A stretch of DNA of 64,000 nucleotides, from positions 1,054,001 through 1,118,000 of the forward strand of contig OZ242253.1 in the NCBI GenBank assembly GCA_965206975.1. Direction: 5' to 3'. The notes below the pieces were generated by a model. It searched no databases. It saw only the letters and a list, made by a program, of their open reading frames with translations, and had not been told where the DNA came from. Position numbers and translations under genes: made by a program. This DNA is from JAAXGI01 sp965206975 (GTDB lineage Bacteria; Gemmatimonadota; Gemmatimonadetes; Longimicrobiales; Gaopeijiaceae). Below, piece by piece: positions 35,274 to 43,646 of the stretch (position 1 is the stretch's first letter; each line of letters starts with the position of its first letter).

Positions 35274-37135
35274 GCCGTGAACACCTTCCGGTCCGCACTC
35301 TCCTTCTCATAGAGAGCGTCGATCTGCCGCGCGTACCGTGCCTCCACGACGCGTCGCTTCACTTTCTGGGTCGGGGTGAGCGAGCCGTCCTCTATCGTAA
35401 ACTCCCGGTCGAGAAGGAGGAGCTTCTTCGGCGTCTCGACTCTCGAGAGGTGCCCGAGTTCACCGAATACCTCGTCGCTAAGGAGCTTCTGGACCCGGGG
35501 CAGTTCGAGGAGCGCACGCCGGTCGGCGGCCTCGGCTTTCCCCTGCCCTCGAGCCCACGACTCGAGCGCCTCGAAGTCGGGGGCGACGAGGAGACAGATG
35601 AACTTCCGCCGGTCGCCGATCAGGACCGGCTGGTCAACGAATCGATTCTTCCTGAGCGCGTTCTCGATCGGCTGGGGTGCAATGTTCTTGCCGCCCGCCG
35701 TCACGATGATGTCCTTCTTTCGGTCCGTGATCCTGAGGAAACCGTCCCCGTCGATCTCCCCGACATCCCCGGTGTGGAACCACCCCTCCGCATCGACCGC
35801 CTCCGCCGTTCGCTCGGGGAGGTTGTAGTAGCCCTTCATGACCTGCGGTCCCCGCACGAGGATCTCACCGTCCTCGGCGATTCGCTCTTCCGTACCTGGG
35901 ATCGCCTTCCCCACCGTCCCTACGCGGAAGTTCCTGGGGAAGTCCCGGATGCTGTTGACGTTCAGGACCGGGCTCGTCTCGGTCAGGCCGTATCCCTCGA
36001 GGATCGTAAGCCCCGCCGAGAAGAAGAAGCGGTTGATCTCGGGCGAGAGAGGGGCCCCGCCGCTCACGAAGAAACGGAGCCGGCCGCCCACCGCGGCGCG
36101 GATCTTGCTGAAGAGGATCCGGTCGGCGAGTCCGTGCCGCAGGCGCGTCCCGAGGCCAGGACGCCTCCCCACGAGGCGCGCCTCGGCCCACTGCGACCCC
36201 GCCCGGATCGACCACTCCACGAGCCTTCCCTTGAGCCCGCCTGCCGCCCGGACGGAGGCATGCACCTTCTCATAGAGGCGGGGGACGGAGACGACCAGGG
36301 TCGGCCGGACCTCCTTCAGGTCCTCGGTGACGAGCTGGATGGAGCGGGCGTAGGCGACCGGACATCCCACGTGGAAGAATAGGTAGTCTGCCATCCGCTG
36401 GAAGACGTGGGAGAGCGGAAGGAATGAGAGCGTCGAGTCGCTCCCTCCGACCGGGAGGACGTCGGCGCACGCGCGTACGTTGGAGTGAAGGTTGCTGTGG
36501 GTCAGCATGACCCCCTTCGGATCTCCTGTCGTGCCCGAGGTATAGAGGATCGTCGCGACGTCCCCGGGCTGCGCCCTCTCCGCCTCCGTCCACAACTCGT
36601 CCGGCGATCCCCCTGCTGCCGGGGACGCGCCGCTCCCGATGAACCGGGACCAGGACATCGTGCCGGGGGGAAGGGATGGAGGCGGATCGAACACTACCAC
36701 GGACTCGAGCTCCGGACACTCCGCCCGGATCTCCTCGAGCTTCCCGAGCTGCTCGGCGCTTGAGGCGAAGGCGAGTCGGGCTCCCGAATCGTTCAGAATG
36801 TAGCGGATCTGCGGGGCCGTCAGGCTCGGGTAGATCGGTACGTCGATTACCCCGGCCGAGAGGCACGTGTAGTCCGCGAGAGCCCATTCGACCCGGTTTT
36901 CGGAGAGGATCACGGCACGGGCGCCCCGCTCCATCCCCACCGCGCGGAGCGCGGCCGCGAGGCGCCGGACTCGCTCGGCTACCTCCCCGTAGGTCACGTC
37001 CGACCAGCCCTCCTCCCCCCGGGATCGGAAGGCAGGCCGGGAGACGAAGCGTCCGATCCCCCCGAGGAAGAGATCGACGATCGTGCCCTCGCCCGAAGAC
37101 ACCGTGGCAGTGGATCCATGCCGATGCGTTGTCAT
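35267..37135 (-). CDS. fadD: Long-chain-fatty-acid-CoA ligase
   Basis: 622 residues, AMP-forming acyl-CoA synthetase, soluble or membrane-associated. P-loop ILYTSGTTGDPKGVMLTHSN, LPLSHVFQR, the gate segment FFVSGGAPLSPEI, GYGLTETSPV, GWFHTGDVG, and the hinge/Lys region ITDRKKDIIVTAGGKNIAP all present. The long linker and the C-terminal region resemble FAA1-like long-chain enzymes. ATG 37135; the open frame further upstream is antisense-like to OsmC. Followed, with overlap, by cutA. Confidence 0.93.
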   Translation of the reverse strand: MTTHRHGSTATVSSGEGTIVDLFLGGIGRFVSRPAFRSRGEEGWSDVTYGEVAERVRRLAAALRAVGMERGARAVILSENRVEWALADYTCLSAGVIDVPIYPSLTAPQIRYILNDSGARLAFASSAEQLGKLEEIRAECPELESVVVFDPPPSLPPGTMSWSRFIGSGASPAAGGSPDELWTEAERAQPGDVATILYTSGTTGDPKGVMLTHSNLHSNVRACADVLPVGGSDSTLSFLPLSHVFQRMADYLFFHVGCPVAYARSIQLVTEDLKEVRPTLVVSVPRLYEKVHASVRAAGGLKGRLVEWSIRAGSQWAEARLVGRRPGLGTRLRHGLADRILFSKIRAAVGGRLRFFVSGGAPLSPEINRFFFSAGLTILEGYGLTETSPVLNVNSIRDFPRNFRVGTVGKAIPGTEERIAEDGEILVRGPQVMKGYYNLPERTAEAVDAEGWFHTGDVGEIDGDGFLRITDRKKDIIVTAGGKNIAPQPIENALRKNRFVDQPVLIGDRRKFICLLVAPDFEALESWARGQGKAEAADRRALLELPRVQKLLSDEVFGELGHLSRVETPKKLLLLDREFTIEDGSLTPTQKVKRRVVEARYARQIDALYEKESADRKVFTAW

Positions 37136-37178
37136 GACCACCGAGGGGGGGTGGAGATGTACAACGTCGGGCGCATCG

Positions 37179-37592
37179 CTAGGCACACACCGCCGAGAGC
37201 TCCACCTCCAGGTCGGGACGCAGGGAGTGGAAGACGCTGCAGTACTTTTCGTACGAAAGCTCGACGGCCCTGTCCAATTTGGCCTGGTCCGCCTCCTTCG
37301 GTCCCTTGGCCCGCACTTCCACCGTGAGGGAGGTGTAGCGCCGGGGAGGCTCAGGTGCCCGAACCCCCGACACCTCGACGAGGAGGCCATCCAGCTCCAC
37401 CCGGCTCTTCTCCAGGATGACGGCCACGTCGATCGCCATGCACCCGGCCAGGCTCATGAGGAGCGCCTCCATCGGAGAGGGCCCGGCGAGGGAGTCACCG
37501 TCGAGACGAATCGGTGCGGCGTCGCCGGTTCGACCCTCGTAGACCCTTCCCCCGCCCGTCCAGCGGAGCTCGACCGTGCGCTCCGGAGTCAT
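37179..37592 (-). CDS. OsmC-family peroxiredoxin-like protein
   Basis: 137 residues. OsmC/YhfA fold with the two redox Cys: first in LLMSLAGCMAIDVAVIL and second in YEKYCSVFHSL. The family reduces organic hydroperoxides with dihydrolipoamide; YhfA-like members are less known. Its ATG overlaps the stop of the TPR gene upstream (ATGA). Start 37592 gives the usual family length; no signal peptide. Confidence 0.9.
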   Translation of the reverse strand: MTPERTVELRWTGGGRVYEGRTGDAAPIRLDGDSLAGPSPMEALLMSLAGCMAIDVAVILEKSRVELDGLLVEVSGVRAPEPPRRYTSLTVEVRAKGPKEADQAKLDRAVELSYEKYCSVFHSLRPDLEVELSAVCA

Positions 37593-38035
37593 GTTTCGGC
37601 GTTCCTCGCGTCCGATGGAGCATCTCTTCCTATGAGTTCCGCGAGGGTGGCGCGGGCGTGCGCCACGTGCTCCGCCGCCTGGGGTCCACTCGGCGGCTTG
37701 CTGAGGAAGGCCTCGAGGTGACGAGCCGCCTCCTCCTCTTCGCCTTCCCTGAGGGAGATGAATGCGAGCCCGTAATGTGCGCCTGACGCGGATGGATCCC
37801 ACTCCAGGACGCTCCGATACGTCTTGGCCGCCTCCTCCGTCATCCCTATGCGCGTGTACGCAATGGCGATCTGCTGGAGGACCGCCACGTCCCCGGGGCT
37901 CTCCTTGAGCATGAGCCGAAGCGAGGTCAGCGCCTCGTGAAACCGGCCTTCCTCAAGCAGCGCGAGTCCCTCGTGGTAGTAGTCGACTCGTTCCGAGTCC
38001 AGGTCACCTCCGAGGATCTTCTTCCACCAGGACAT
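37589..38035 (-). CDS. Small TPR protein
   Basis: 148 residues: MSWWKKILGGD start (amphipathic), then about three tetratricopeptide repeats (DYYHEGLALLEEGRFHEALTSL, LQQIAIAYTRIGMTEEAAKTY, HYGLAFISLREGEEEEAARHL, each read in parts). Overlaps osmC-like gene downstream by ATGA. Role unknown; a partner of OsmC-like protein can only be guessed. Confidence 0.8.
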   Translation of the reverse strand: MSWWKKILGGDLDSERVDYYHEGLALLEEGRFHEALTSLRLMLKESPGDVAVLQQIAIAYTRIGMTEEAAKTYRSVLEWDPSASGAHYGLAFISLREGEEEEAARHLEAFLSKPPSGPQAAEHVAHARATLAELIGRDAPSDARNAET

Positions 38036-38160
38036 GTCTTCGAGAAGGGACGTGGGAGAAAGGAGTGGACCGCTACCGCACGGTCTACAAGTGTCAAAAG
38101 TACTAGTGGAGACCTGCCCCACGCAACGTTACGCACCGGCGGAACAGGCCGAGGAATCAG

Positions 38161-38784
38161 CTATTTACGGATGCCGACCACTCCCTCCATCGACGTCATC
38201 CGGAGCTCGAGCCCCGAGGCCTCCATCTCGGGCCCCACCCCCTCCCCCGGCTGCACGCAGACGAGCCGGGATCCCGGAGCGAGCACGCGTACGAACTCCC
38301 GGGTGGAGCCCTGCTCGGACGGCCCCCTGACGACGACACCACCCAAGCTCCGGGAGAGGAAGGGGAGGCGTTCGACTTCCATCCCGAGTCGGCTTACTCC
38401 CTCCCTCTCCGCCTCATCCGACAGATCCGCATGGAGCGCAAGGAGTTCGATGCCCTCCATCCATTCGCGGAGGAGGCCGGCCTGTCCCGCGACGCCTCCG
38501 ATCAACGCAACCGGACCCGTCTTCGGCACCTCTCCGAGGAGAGCACCCAAGCGGAGGGCCTCTTCGGGGTCCTCGGCGTCGAGCGGCTCCCCGGGGCCCG
38601 CCTCGCCTGCGGAGAGGCGGAGGTCCGAGAATCCCTTCCTCACAGGGTAGTGGGCCCGACAGTTCGCGCACGCGAGGCGCCCCTCGATCACTCGGCGCGA
38701 CACTAGCTGATCGGCCCTCAGGATCAGGCCGAACTCGGGGCCGCAGCGCGGGCACGACAACCGGTCCGTTACAAGGATGTGCAT
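38161..38784 (-). CDS. Trm112-like zinc protein fused to degenerate methyltransferase-like domain
   Basis: 207 residues. The N-terminus has a zinc site (LSCPRC and LACANC about 32 residues apart) followed by HYPVRKGFSDLR, which is the Trm112/YcaR pattern. Residues about 90-205 resemble the end of a class I SAM methyltransferase (VALIGGVAGQAG, VERLPFLSRSLGGVVV, FVRVLAPGSRLVCVQP), but the Gly-rich SAM loop is poor, so activity is doubtful. Its start overlaps the 3-prime end of the QueD-like gene by 16 bases. Last gene of the pterin operon. Confidence 0.6.
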   Translation of the reverse strand: MHILVTDRLSCPRCGPEFGLILRADQLVSRRVIEGRLACANCRAHYPVRKGFSDLRLSAGEAGPGEPLDAEDPEEALRLGALLGEVPKTGPVALIGGVAGQAGLLREWMEGIELLALHADLSDEAEREGVSRLGMEVERLPFLSRSLGGVVVRGPSEQGSTREFVRVLAPGSRLVCVQPGEGVGPEMEASGLELRMTSMEGVVGIRK

Positions 38785-39203
38785 CCGCCCGCAGGTTCGC
38801 TCCGCCGGTGCGGCGGAGTCGGGGCCGGGGCCCTCTCCCCGTACTGGGCCCACTGCGTTGGTGTCTCCCAGACGCGGGCGTAGAGGAGCCCCTCCCGCGC
38901 CGGGGCGGGGAGGCGGGCACGCAGCTCGTCGAAGAAGAAGCGCGCCTGAATCTCGGCGCTCGTCTCCTTCCCCGCGAACTCGGGGAGATCGTTCAGGTTC
39001 CGGTGGTCCAGCCTCTCCGTCAGCTCGCGAAGGTGCCGCTTGAGCTCCACGAAGTCGACCGCGATCCCCGCCCCGTTCAACTCGGCCGTCTCGACCGCGA
39101 CCTCGACAACGTAGCGGTGGCCGTGAAGCCTCTCGCACTTGCCCTGATAGTGCCTGAGGAAGTGCGCCGCGTCGTAGTGGGCTTGAACGCTGACCGTGTA
39201 CAT
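38769..39203 (-). CDS. QueD-type 6-carboxy-tetrahydropterin synthase family
   Basis: 144 residues, PTPS fold. Zinc His in YDAAHFL and in HGH of CERLHGHRY; the Cys-x3-HGH spacing is that of QueD (queuosine/deazapurine pathway) rather than the mammalian PTPS. VELKRHLRELTERLDHRNLND and the catalytic E of VWETP are also there. A Pro/Arg-rich tail of about 20 residues extends the usual length. Just two bases separate its start from the stop of the SDR gene. In this operon it could act in pterin rather than queuosine synthesis; no queC/queE/queF is seen. Confidence 0.85.
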   Translation of the reverse strand: MYTVSVQAHYDAAHFLRHYQGKCERLHGHRYVVEVAVETAELNGAGIAVDFVELKRHLRELTERLDHRNLNDLPEFAGKETSAEIQARFFFDELRARLPAPAREGLLYARVWETPTQWAQYGERAPAPTPPHRRSEPAGGCTSL

Positions 39204-39205
39204 CC

Positions 39206-39937
39206 CTAGATCGCCTCCACCGTCAGATACGGAACCTGCACATTCGCGGGCCGCGAAGCCACGAAGAGCGCGCACGCCGCCACGGACCGGGGGTCAAGCA
39301 TCGCCCGGCGGGGTGGCAGGCCCGCGTTCGCCTCCCGATCGATCGACTCCCAGATGGGCGTATCCGTCGCGGCGGGTTCGAGGAGCGTCGCGCGTACCCC
39401 GGTGCCGCGAAGTTCCGCGAGAAGGACCTCGTGAAGCCCTCTGAGGCCGAACTTGGAGGCGGCGTAGGCCCCGTTTCCGGGAAAAGCCCTCCGCCCCGCG
39501 ACGGACCCGACCTGAATGATGAGCCCGCTTCTCCGCTCGAGTAAGTCCGGCAGGAAGGCCCGGACGGTCAGGAAGCTCCCCGCCAGGTTCACGGAGAGGG
39601 TTTTCGCGAGCGTCCCCGGGGAAGTATCCTCGACGCGGTCCATCGAGAAGACCCCCGCCGAGGCGAAGAGGATGTCCGGCGGGCTACCCGCGGCTTCGAT
39701 ATAGTCTCGCCGGAGCGCCTCGACGCCCCGGGGATCAGAGACGTCGCACGAAAGGGCCCACCCCCCGCACTCCAGGGCTGCGGCGGACGCATCACCACGG
39801 CCCGAGGAAACGAAGCCGACGCGGGCTCCCTCGGCCGCGAGCGCGCGGGCCGTCGCGAGCCCGATTCCGCTCGACGCACCGGTGACGAGAGCCGTCGTCG
39901 CTGCGAGCGATCCGCCCGCACCTGCCTCGGAGTTCAC
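39206..39937 (-). CDS. SDR oxidoreductase of the pterin operon, sepiapterin-reductase candidate
   Basis: 243 residues. TGASSGIG cofactor loop near residue 20, FASAGV in place of NNAG, catalytic Ser in VGSVAGRR and the YAASK pair. Between folE (5-base gap upstream) and the QueD-like gene (2-base gap downstream), so a role in pterin reduction is likely; sepiapterin reductase is the expected step after PTPS in biopterin synthesis, but the sequence alone does not prove it. GTG start at 39937. Confidence 0.8.
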   Translation of the reverse strand: MNSEAGAGGSLAATTALVTGASSGIGLATARALAAEGARVGFVSSGRGDASAAALECGGWALSCDVSDPRGVEALRRDYIEAAGSPPDILFASAGVFSMDRVEDTSPGTLAKTLSVNLAGSFLTVRAFLPDLLERRSGLIIQVGSVAGRRAFPGNGAYAASKFGLRGLHEVLLAELRGTGVRATLLEPAATDTPIWESIDREANAGLPPRRAMLDPRSVAACALFVASRPANVQVPYLTVEAI

Positions 39938-39942
39938 CGGAC

Positions 39943-40596
39943 TCAGCCAACCGGGGTGCGGGCGCTCTCACAGAGCCGGAGGAACTCGTCCCTTGTACGA
40001 GCGTCACTCAGGAACGCGCCGCGCATCGCCGAGGTGATCGTAAAGGAGTTCTGCTTCTGCACGCCGCGCATCATCATACAGAGGTGGTAGGCCTCGACGA
40101 CGACCCCGACGCCCTGAGGCTTCACGACCTCCCAGAGGCTCTCCGCGACCTCCTCCGTTAAACGCTCCTGGACCTGAAGCCGCCGGGCATAGAGTTCGAC
40201 GAGTCGCGCCAGCTTCGAGAGCCCGAGAATGTGGCCGTCCGGGATGTATGCGACGTGCACCTTCCCGAAGAAGGGGAGGATGTGATGCTCACAGAGGGAG
40301 TACATCTCGATGTCCTTTACGATCACCATGTTGTGGTGGTGTTCCTCGAAGAGGGCGCCCCCGATCACGGCTCGGGGAGACATCGAGTAGCCCCGGGTTA
40401 GGAAGTGGAGCGACTCGGCGACCCGCTCGGGCGTTCGGCGGAGCCCTTCTCGCTCAGGGTCGTCCCCCAGCCTCCGGATCAACTCACGGATGAGCGCAGG
40501 GAACGGGTAGCCGGCGAGCTCGCTGACCGCGCCGGTCCCGCCCGAGGATCCCCGCGCGCCGGCGTCGGCCGCCCCCGTCACCTCAGCGTCGCTCAC
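39943..40596 (-). CDS. folE: GTP cyclohydrolase I
   Basis: 217 residues. Converts GTP to 7,8-dihydroneopterin triphosphate, the first step of folate and biopterin. Zinc ligands Cys and His in YSLCEHHILPFFGK and the later Cys in AYHLCMMMRGV; IPDGHILGLSKLARLVE and SAMRGAF are family marks. The N-terminal 25 residues are Gly/Ala-rich and may be disordered. GTG start 40596; 12 bases after the PTPS stop. Confidence 0.95.
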   Translation of the reverse strand: MSDAEVTGAADAGARGSSGGTGAVSELAGYPFPALIRELIRRLGDDPEREGLRRTPERVAESLHFLTRGYSMSPRAVIGGALFEEHHHNMVIVKDIEMYSLCEHHILPFFGKVHVAYIPDGHILGLSKLARLVELYARRLQVQERLTEEVAESLWEVVKPQGVGVVVEAYHLCMMMRGVQKQNSFTITSAMRGAFLSDARTRDEFLRLCESARTPVG

Positions 40597-40608
40597 CCCG
40601 GCGTCGCC

Positions 40609-41013
40609 TCAGCCGCCCTCGTACTCGACATAGTTCCGCGGTGTCTCCCGGAGGATCAATCGCCTGAGTTCGACGCCGTCCGGAAGGCGCGGGAAAATGC
40701 GCCGCCAGATCGCGACCACGAGATTCTCGGTGGTGGGGTTCTCGCTCATCCAGCTCACGTCGAGATTCAGGTTCCGGTGGTCCACATCCTCCACTACGGA
40801 TGCCTGGACCACGTCCCTGAGCCGCTTGAGGTCGAACACGTACCCTGTCTCGCCGTCCAGCTCCCCCTCGACCGTCACGTCGAGCTCGTAGTTGTGCCCG
40901 TGCCAATTGGGGTTGGCGCACTCCCCAAAGACCTCCCGGTTCTTCTCCTCGCTCCACCCGGGCCGGTAGAGCCGGTGCGCAGCCGAGAAGTAGACCCTTC
41001 GGGTAACGCTCAC
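40609..41013 (-). CDS. 6-pyruvoyl-tetrahydropterin synthase
   Basis: 134 residues. FSAAHRLYRPGWSEEKNREVFGECANPNWHGHNY (read in parts) shows the zinc His residues and the Cys-x5-HGHNY spacing of true (mammalian-type) PTPS; DVDHRNLN and TTENLVVAIW follow; end ETPRNYVEYEG is typical. It would turn dihydroneopterin triphosphate into 6-pyruvoyl-tetrahydropterin. First gene of the operon with folE, the SDR, QueD-like and Trm112-like genes. GTG 41013 gives the family N-terminus; a longer frame would run into the structured leader at 41084. Confidence 0.9.
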   Translation of the reverse strand: MSVTRRVYFSAAHRLYRPGWSEEKNREVFGECANPNWHGHNYELDVTVEGELDGETGYVFDLKRLRDVVQASVVEDVDHRNLNLDVSWMSENPTTENLVVAIWRRIFPRLPDGVELRRLILRETPRNYVEYEGG

Positions 41014-41083
41014 GCGGGGCACGGATCGGACCTCCGCCGCACTCCATTCACCGGGGAGAGGGGGCACTTGGCGCCACGAGAAA

Positions 41084-41108
41084 GGCCGGCACCCTTCGGA
41101 TGCCGGCC
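41084..41108 (-). terminator. Terminator at the end of the structured leader
   Basis: 8-bp perfect stem (41084-41091 with 41101-41108, GGCCGGCA/TGCCGGCC) with a 9-base loop, followed on the minus strand by TTTCTC. It lies 70 bases before the PTPS start, so read-through would be needed to express the operon. Confidence 0.65.
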
Positions 41109-41271
41109 CACGGATGTGTACCGGAGGGTAGAATTGAAGCCCGGGTTCAAACACCTGCAACTCCCCCGTGAACCTTCGAAGTCCCCGTTTCGGGGCATTT
41201 CGGCCGCTCCGGGAGTGAGTCCCGGCCTCAGATTTGTTGGCTCAATTGTCGAGCCCTCCGGTACCACCGGA
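41084..41271 (-). ncRNA. Candidate structured leader RNA (riboswitch or attenuator) of the pterin operon
   Basis: Between nfo and the PTPS gene. 41254-41264 pairs with 41118-41128 (11 bp, perfect), closing a domain with inner helices 41239-41243/41251-41255 (5 bp), 41209-41214/41220-41225 (6 bp), 41183-41187/41191-41195 (5 bp) and 41144-41149/41169-41174 (6 bp). 41257-41262 can instead pair with 41266-41271, which excludes the closing helix. A terminator follows (41084-41108). No known class was recognised; a free small RNA is the alternative. Confidence 0.5.
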
Positions 41272-41276
41272 CCCGC

Positions 41277-41304
41277 ATATTAGCACATGACGGGGGCCGC
41301 GCAA
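41277..41304 (-). promoter_or_regulatory. Putative sigma-70 promoter of structured leader
   Basis: On the minus strand TTGCGC (41299-41304), 16 bases, TAATAT (41277-41282). The expected start (about 41270) is exactly where the structured region begins. The -35 matches consensus in only three positions. Confidence 0.45.
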
Positions 41305-41358
41305 GGACGCGGGTTTCGGCCCGCACGCAGGGAGGACTCGAGGCCACCCCTTCCCCCG

Positions 41359-42255
41359 CTACGCCGCCTCGTCCCGATATCCGCGGAGGCACGCCAGGTT
41401 CCGCCGGTCGGCCACCGCCGGATCGGTGCCCCCGGGCGTCTCGAGAACCTTCGGGATCGCGCTGAAGCGCGGATCAAGCACGATCCGCCGGAAGGGCTCA
41501 CGCCCGAGGCTCCCCTCGCCGATATTTTCGTGCCGGTCCTTCCGAGAACCGAAGGGGTGCTGGGAGTCGTTCAGGTGGAAGAGACTCAGTTGATCGAGCC
41601 CCAGGACGTCGTCGAACCGGGCCCACACCCCCTCGTAGTCCTTCACAAGATCGTATCCGGCCGAGTAGGCGTGGCACGTATCGAAGCAGATCCCCACGCG
41701 TGCGGCCAGATTCGCGGGAACCGCCCTGCGGATCGCCGCTAGGAGCTCGAAGCTCCCGCCGACCGAGGTTCCGGCTCCTGCCGTCAGCTCAAGGAGAACG
41801 CGGGTCGCCGAGGGGATGTCCTCGAGTGCCCGGGCGAGTCCCTCGGCGTTGCGCTCGACACCGCTCTCGAGGTCCCCGTCCGTAGCGTTCCCCGGATGGG
41901 TCACCACGAAGTCGAGCCCGAGCACGTCCGAGCGCCGAAGCTCGCACTTGAACGAGTGAAGGCTTCGACCCCAGAGGCTCCGGTTCGGGCTCGCCAGGTT
42001 GATCAGGTACGAATCGTGGGAAGCCGTCGAGCGAATCCCGGCGGCGGCGCACTCGCGTCGAAACCGCGCCGCCTCGTCCGCCCCCGTTTCCGATTCGGCC
42101 CAGCGGTTCGGTTGCTTCGTAAAGATCTGGAAAACGACGGCGCCGATCTCCCGGGCCCGCTCCGGCGCGTTCTCGACGCCGCCCCGGGTCGAGACGTGCG
42201 CGCCGAGTTCATCCGGCTGCTGTCTTGAGTCCGCCACTCTCCTTCCTCCGTTCAT
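41359..42255 (-). CDS. nfo: Endonuclease IV
   Basis: 298 residues, AP endonuclease of the xylose-isomerase-like TIM barrel. Metal ligands appear in LGAHVSTRGGV, SHDSYLINLASPN, VVTHPG, LLELTAGAGTSVGG, GICFDTCHAYSAGYDL, FHLNDSQHPFGSRKDRHENIGEG (read in parts) and VLETPGG. Complete. Its ATG overlaps the fumarase stop (ATGA), so both are co-translated. Confidence 0.93.
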   Translation of the reverse strand: MNGGRRVADSRQQPDELGAHVSTRGGVENAPERAREIGAVVFQIFTKQPNRWAESETGADEAARFRRECAAAGIRSTASHDSYLINLASPNRSLWGRSLHSFKCELRRSDVLGLDFVVTHPGNATDGDLESGVERNAEGLARALEDIPSATRVLLELTAGAGTSVGGSFELLAAIRRAVPANLAARVGICFDTCHAYSAGYDLVKDYEGVWARFDDVLGLDQLSLFHLNDSQHPFGSRKDRHENIGEGSLGREPFRRIVLDPRFSAIPKVLETPGGTDPAVADRRNLACLRGYRDEAA

Positions 42256-43646
42256 ACCCCGATCCCGGACTCCGTCATGTCTCGGATATCGAGCGCCTGG
42301 TCGACCTCTTCCGGGGAGAGCAGGCCCATCTCGAGAACAATCTCGCGCACGGACTTCCCCTCGCGCGCGGCCCGCTTCGCCACCTCCCCAGCCTGGTCGT
42401 AGCCGATGTACAGGTTGAGTGCCGTGGCAATCGCGGGATTTTGTTCGAGGAGCTCCCGCGCGCGCGTGCCGTCCGCCTCGATCCCGCGAACACAGCGCTC
42501 GGCGAAAATCCGCGCCCCGTTTGCAAGGAGCGTGGCGGACTCGATGAAGGCCTGCGCCATCACCGGCATCATCACGTTGAGCTCAAAGTTCCCGCGCCCC
42601 CCGGCGATGGTAATCGTAGTGTGGTTACCCGCCACACGGGCCGAGACCATCATCAGCACCTCCGAGAGGACGGGATTCACCTTGCCGGGCATGATCGAGC
42701 TCCCGGGCTGTATCGCCGGGAGCTGGATCTCGGCAAGCCCCGAGGTGGGCCCGGAGGCGAGCCATCGGAGATCGTCCGCGATCTTCATGAGGCTCACGGC
42801 GACGGTATTCAACGCCCCGTGGGCCGAGACAAGGGCATCTCGCGCGCCCTGCGCCTCGAAGTGATCCTCCGCCTCTCGGAAGGTGAGGCCGGAGGCCTCG
42901 GAAATCCGCTCGATCGTGCGCCTCGCGAACTCGGTGTGCGTGTTGATCCCGGTTCCCGTCGCCGTTCCCCCGAGCGCCAGCTCCGCCAGCTCCTCCGAGC
43001 CCGCGTGAATCCGCGAAGCGCCCTTTCGAAGCTGCATCGCGTACCCGCTGAACTCCTGCCCGAGACGGACTGGGACGGCATCCATGAGGTGGGTTCGACC
43101 GGACTTGACGAGTCCGTCGAATGCGGTCGCCTTCTCCGTGAGCTCCGCGTCCAGGAGCTCGAGCGCGGGGATCAGCTCCTCCTCGAGCGCGAGCCGGGCC
43201 GCGATGTGGATCGCGGTCGGGATCACGTCGTTCGAGGACTGCCCGAAGTTCACCTGGTCGTTCGGGTGCACCGTGACGGCCGGGTCCCCCAGCCGTACCG
43301 TCGCAAGGTGTGCCACCACCTCGTTCGCATTCATGTTCGAGGAGGTGCCCGATCCCGTCTGATAGACATCGATGACGAACTCACCGTCCCACCTTCCATC
43401 GCGCACTTCCGAGGCCGCGCCTGCAATCGCCTCCGCGATCGCCGGCTCGAGGTTCCCGAGCTCCCCGTTGGTCCGGGCCGAAGCCTCCTTGATCATCCCG
43501 AGCGCCTGGATCATCCGTCTCCCGAAGCGCTGGCCGCTTACGGGGAAGTTTTCGACGGCTCGCTGCGTCTGCGCCCCGTAAAGCGCGGCTCGGGGGACGC
43601 GCACCTCGCCGAGTGAATCTCTCTCGGTTCGAAACTCCTCCGACAT
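42252..43646 (-). CDS. fumC: Class II fumarate hydratase
   Basis: 464 residues, TCA-cycle enzyme converting fumarate to malate, Fe-independent. Motifs: RVPRALYGAQTQRAVENFP region, YQTGSGTSSNMNANEV, HPNDQVNFGQSSNDVIPTA, SGRTHLMDAVP, and the signature GSSIMPGKVNPV with the catalytic Ser. ATG 43646 has GGAGGAGG upstream and lies back to back with a divergent SDR gene. Overlaps nfo start by four bases. Confidence 0.95.
   Translation of the reverse strand: MSEEFRTERDSLGEVRVPRAALYGAQTQRAVENFPVSGQRFGRRMIQALGMIKEASARTNGELGNLEPAIAEAIAGAASEVRDGRWDGEFVIDVYQTGSGTSSNMNANEVVAHLATVRLGDPAVTVHPNDQVNFGQSSNDVIPTAIHIAARLALEEELIPALELLDAELTEKATAFDGLVKSGRTHLMDAVPVRLGQEFSGYAMQLRKGASRIHAGSEELAELALGGTATGTGINTHTEFARRTIERISEASGLTFREAEDHFEAQGARDALVSAHGALNTVAVSLMKIADDLRWLASGPTSGLAEIQLPAIQPGSSIMPGKVNPVLSEVLMMVSARVAGNHTTITIAGGRGNFELNVMMPVMAQAFIESATLLANGARIFAERCVRGIEADGTRARELLEQNPAIATALNLYIGYDQAGEVAKRAAREGKSVREIVLEMGLLSPEEVDQALDIRDMTESGIGV

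Noticed and set aside
37136..37390. N-terminal extension of the acyl-CoA synthetase
   Set aside because: It overlaps the osmC-like gene in another frame and has Arg/Ser/Pro-rich composition; ATG 37135 fits the family.
41100..41210. Resemblance of the structured leader to the 5-prime end of tmRNA
   Set aside because: No tRNA-like acceptor/T-arm, no tag-peptide frame, and a terminator comes too soon.
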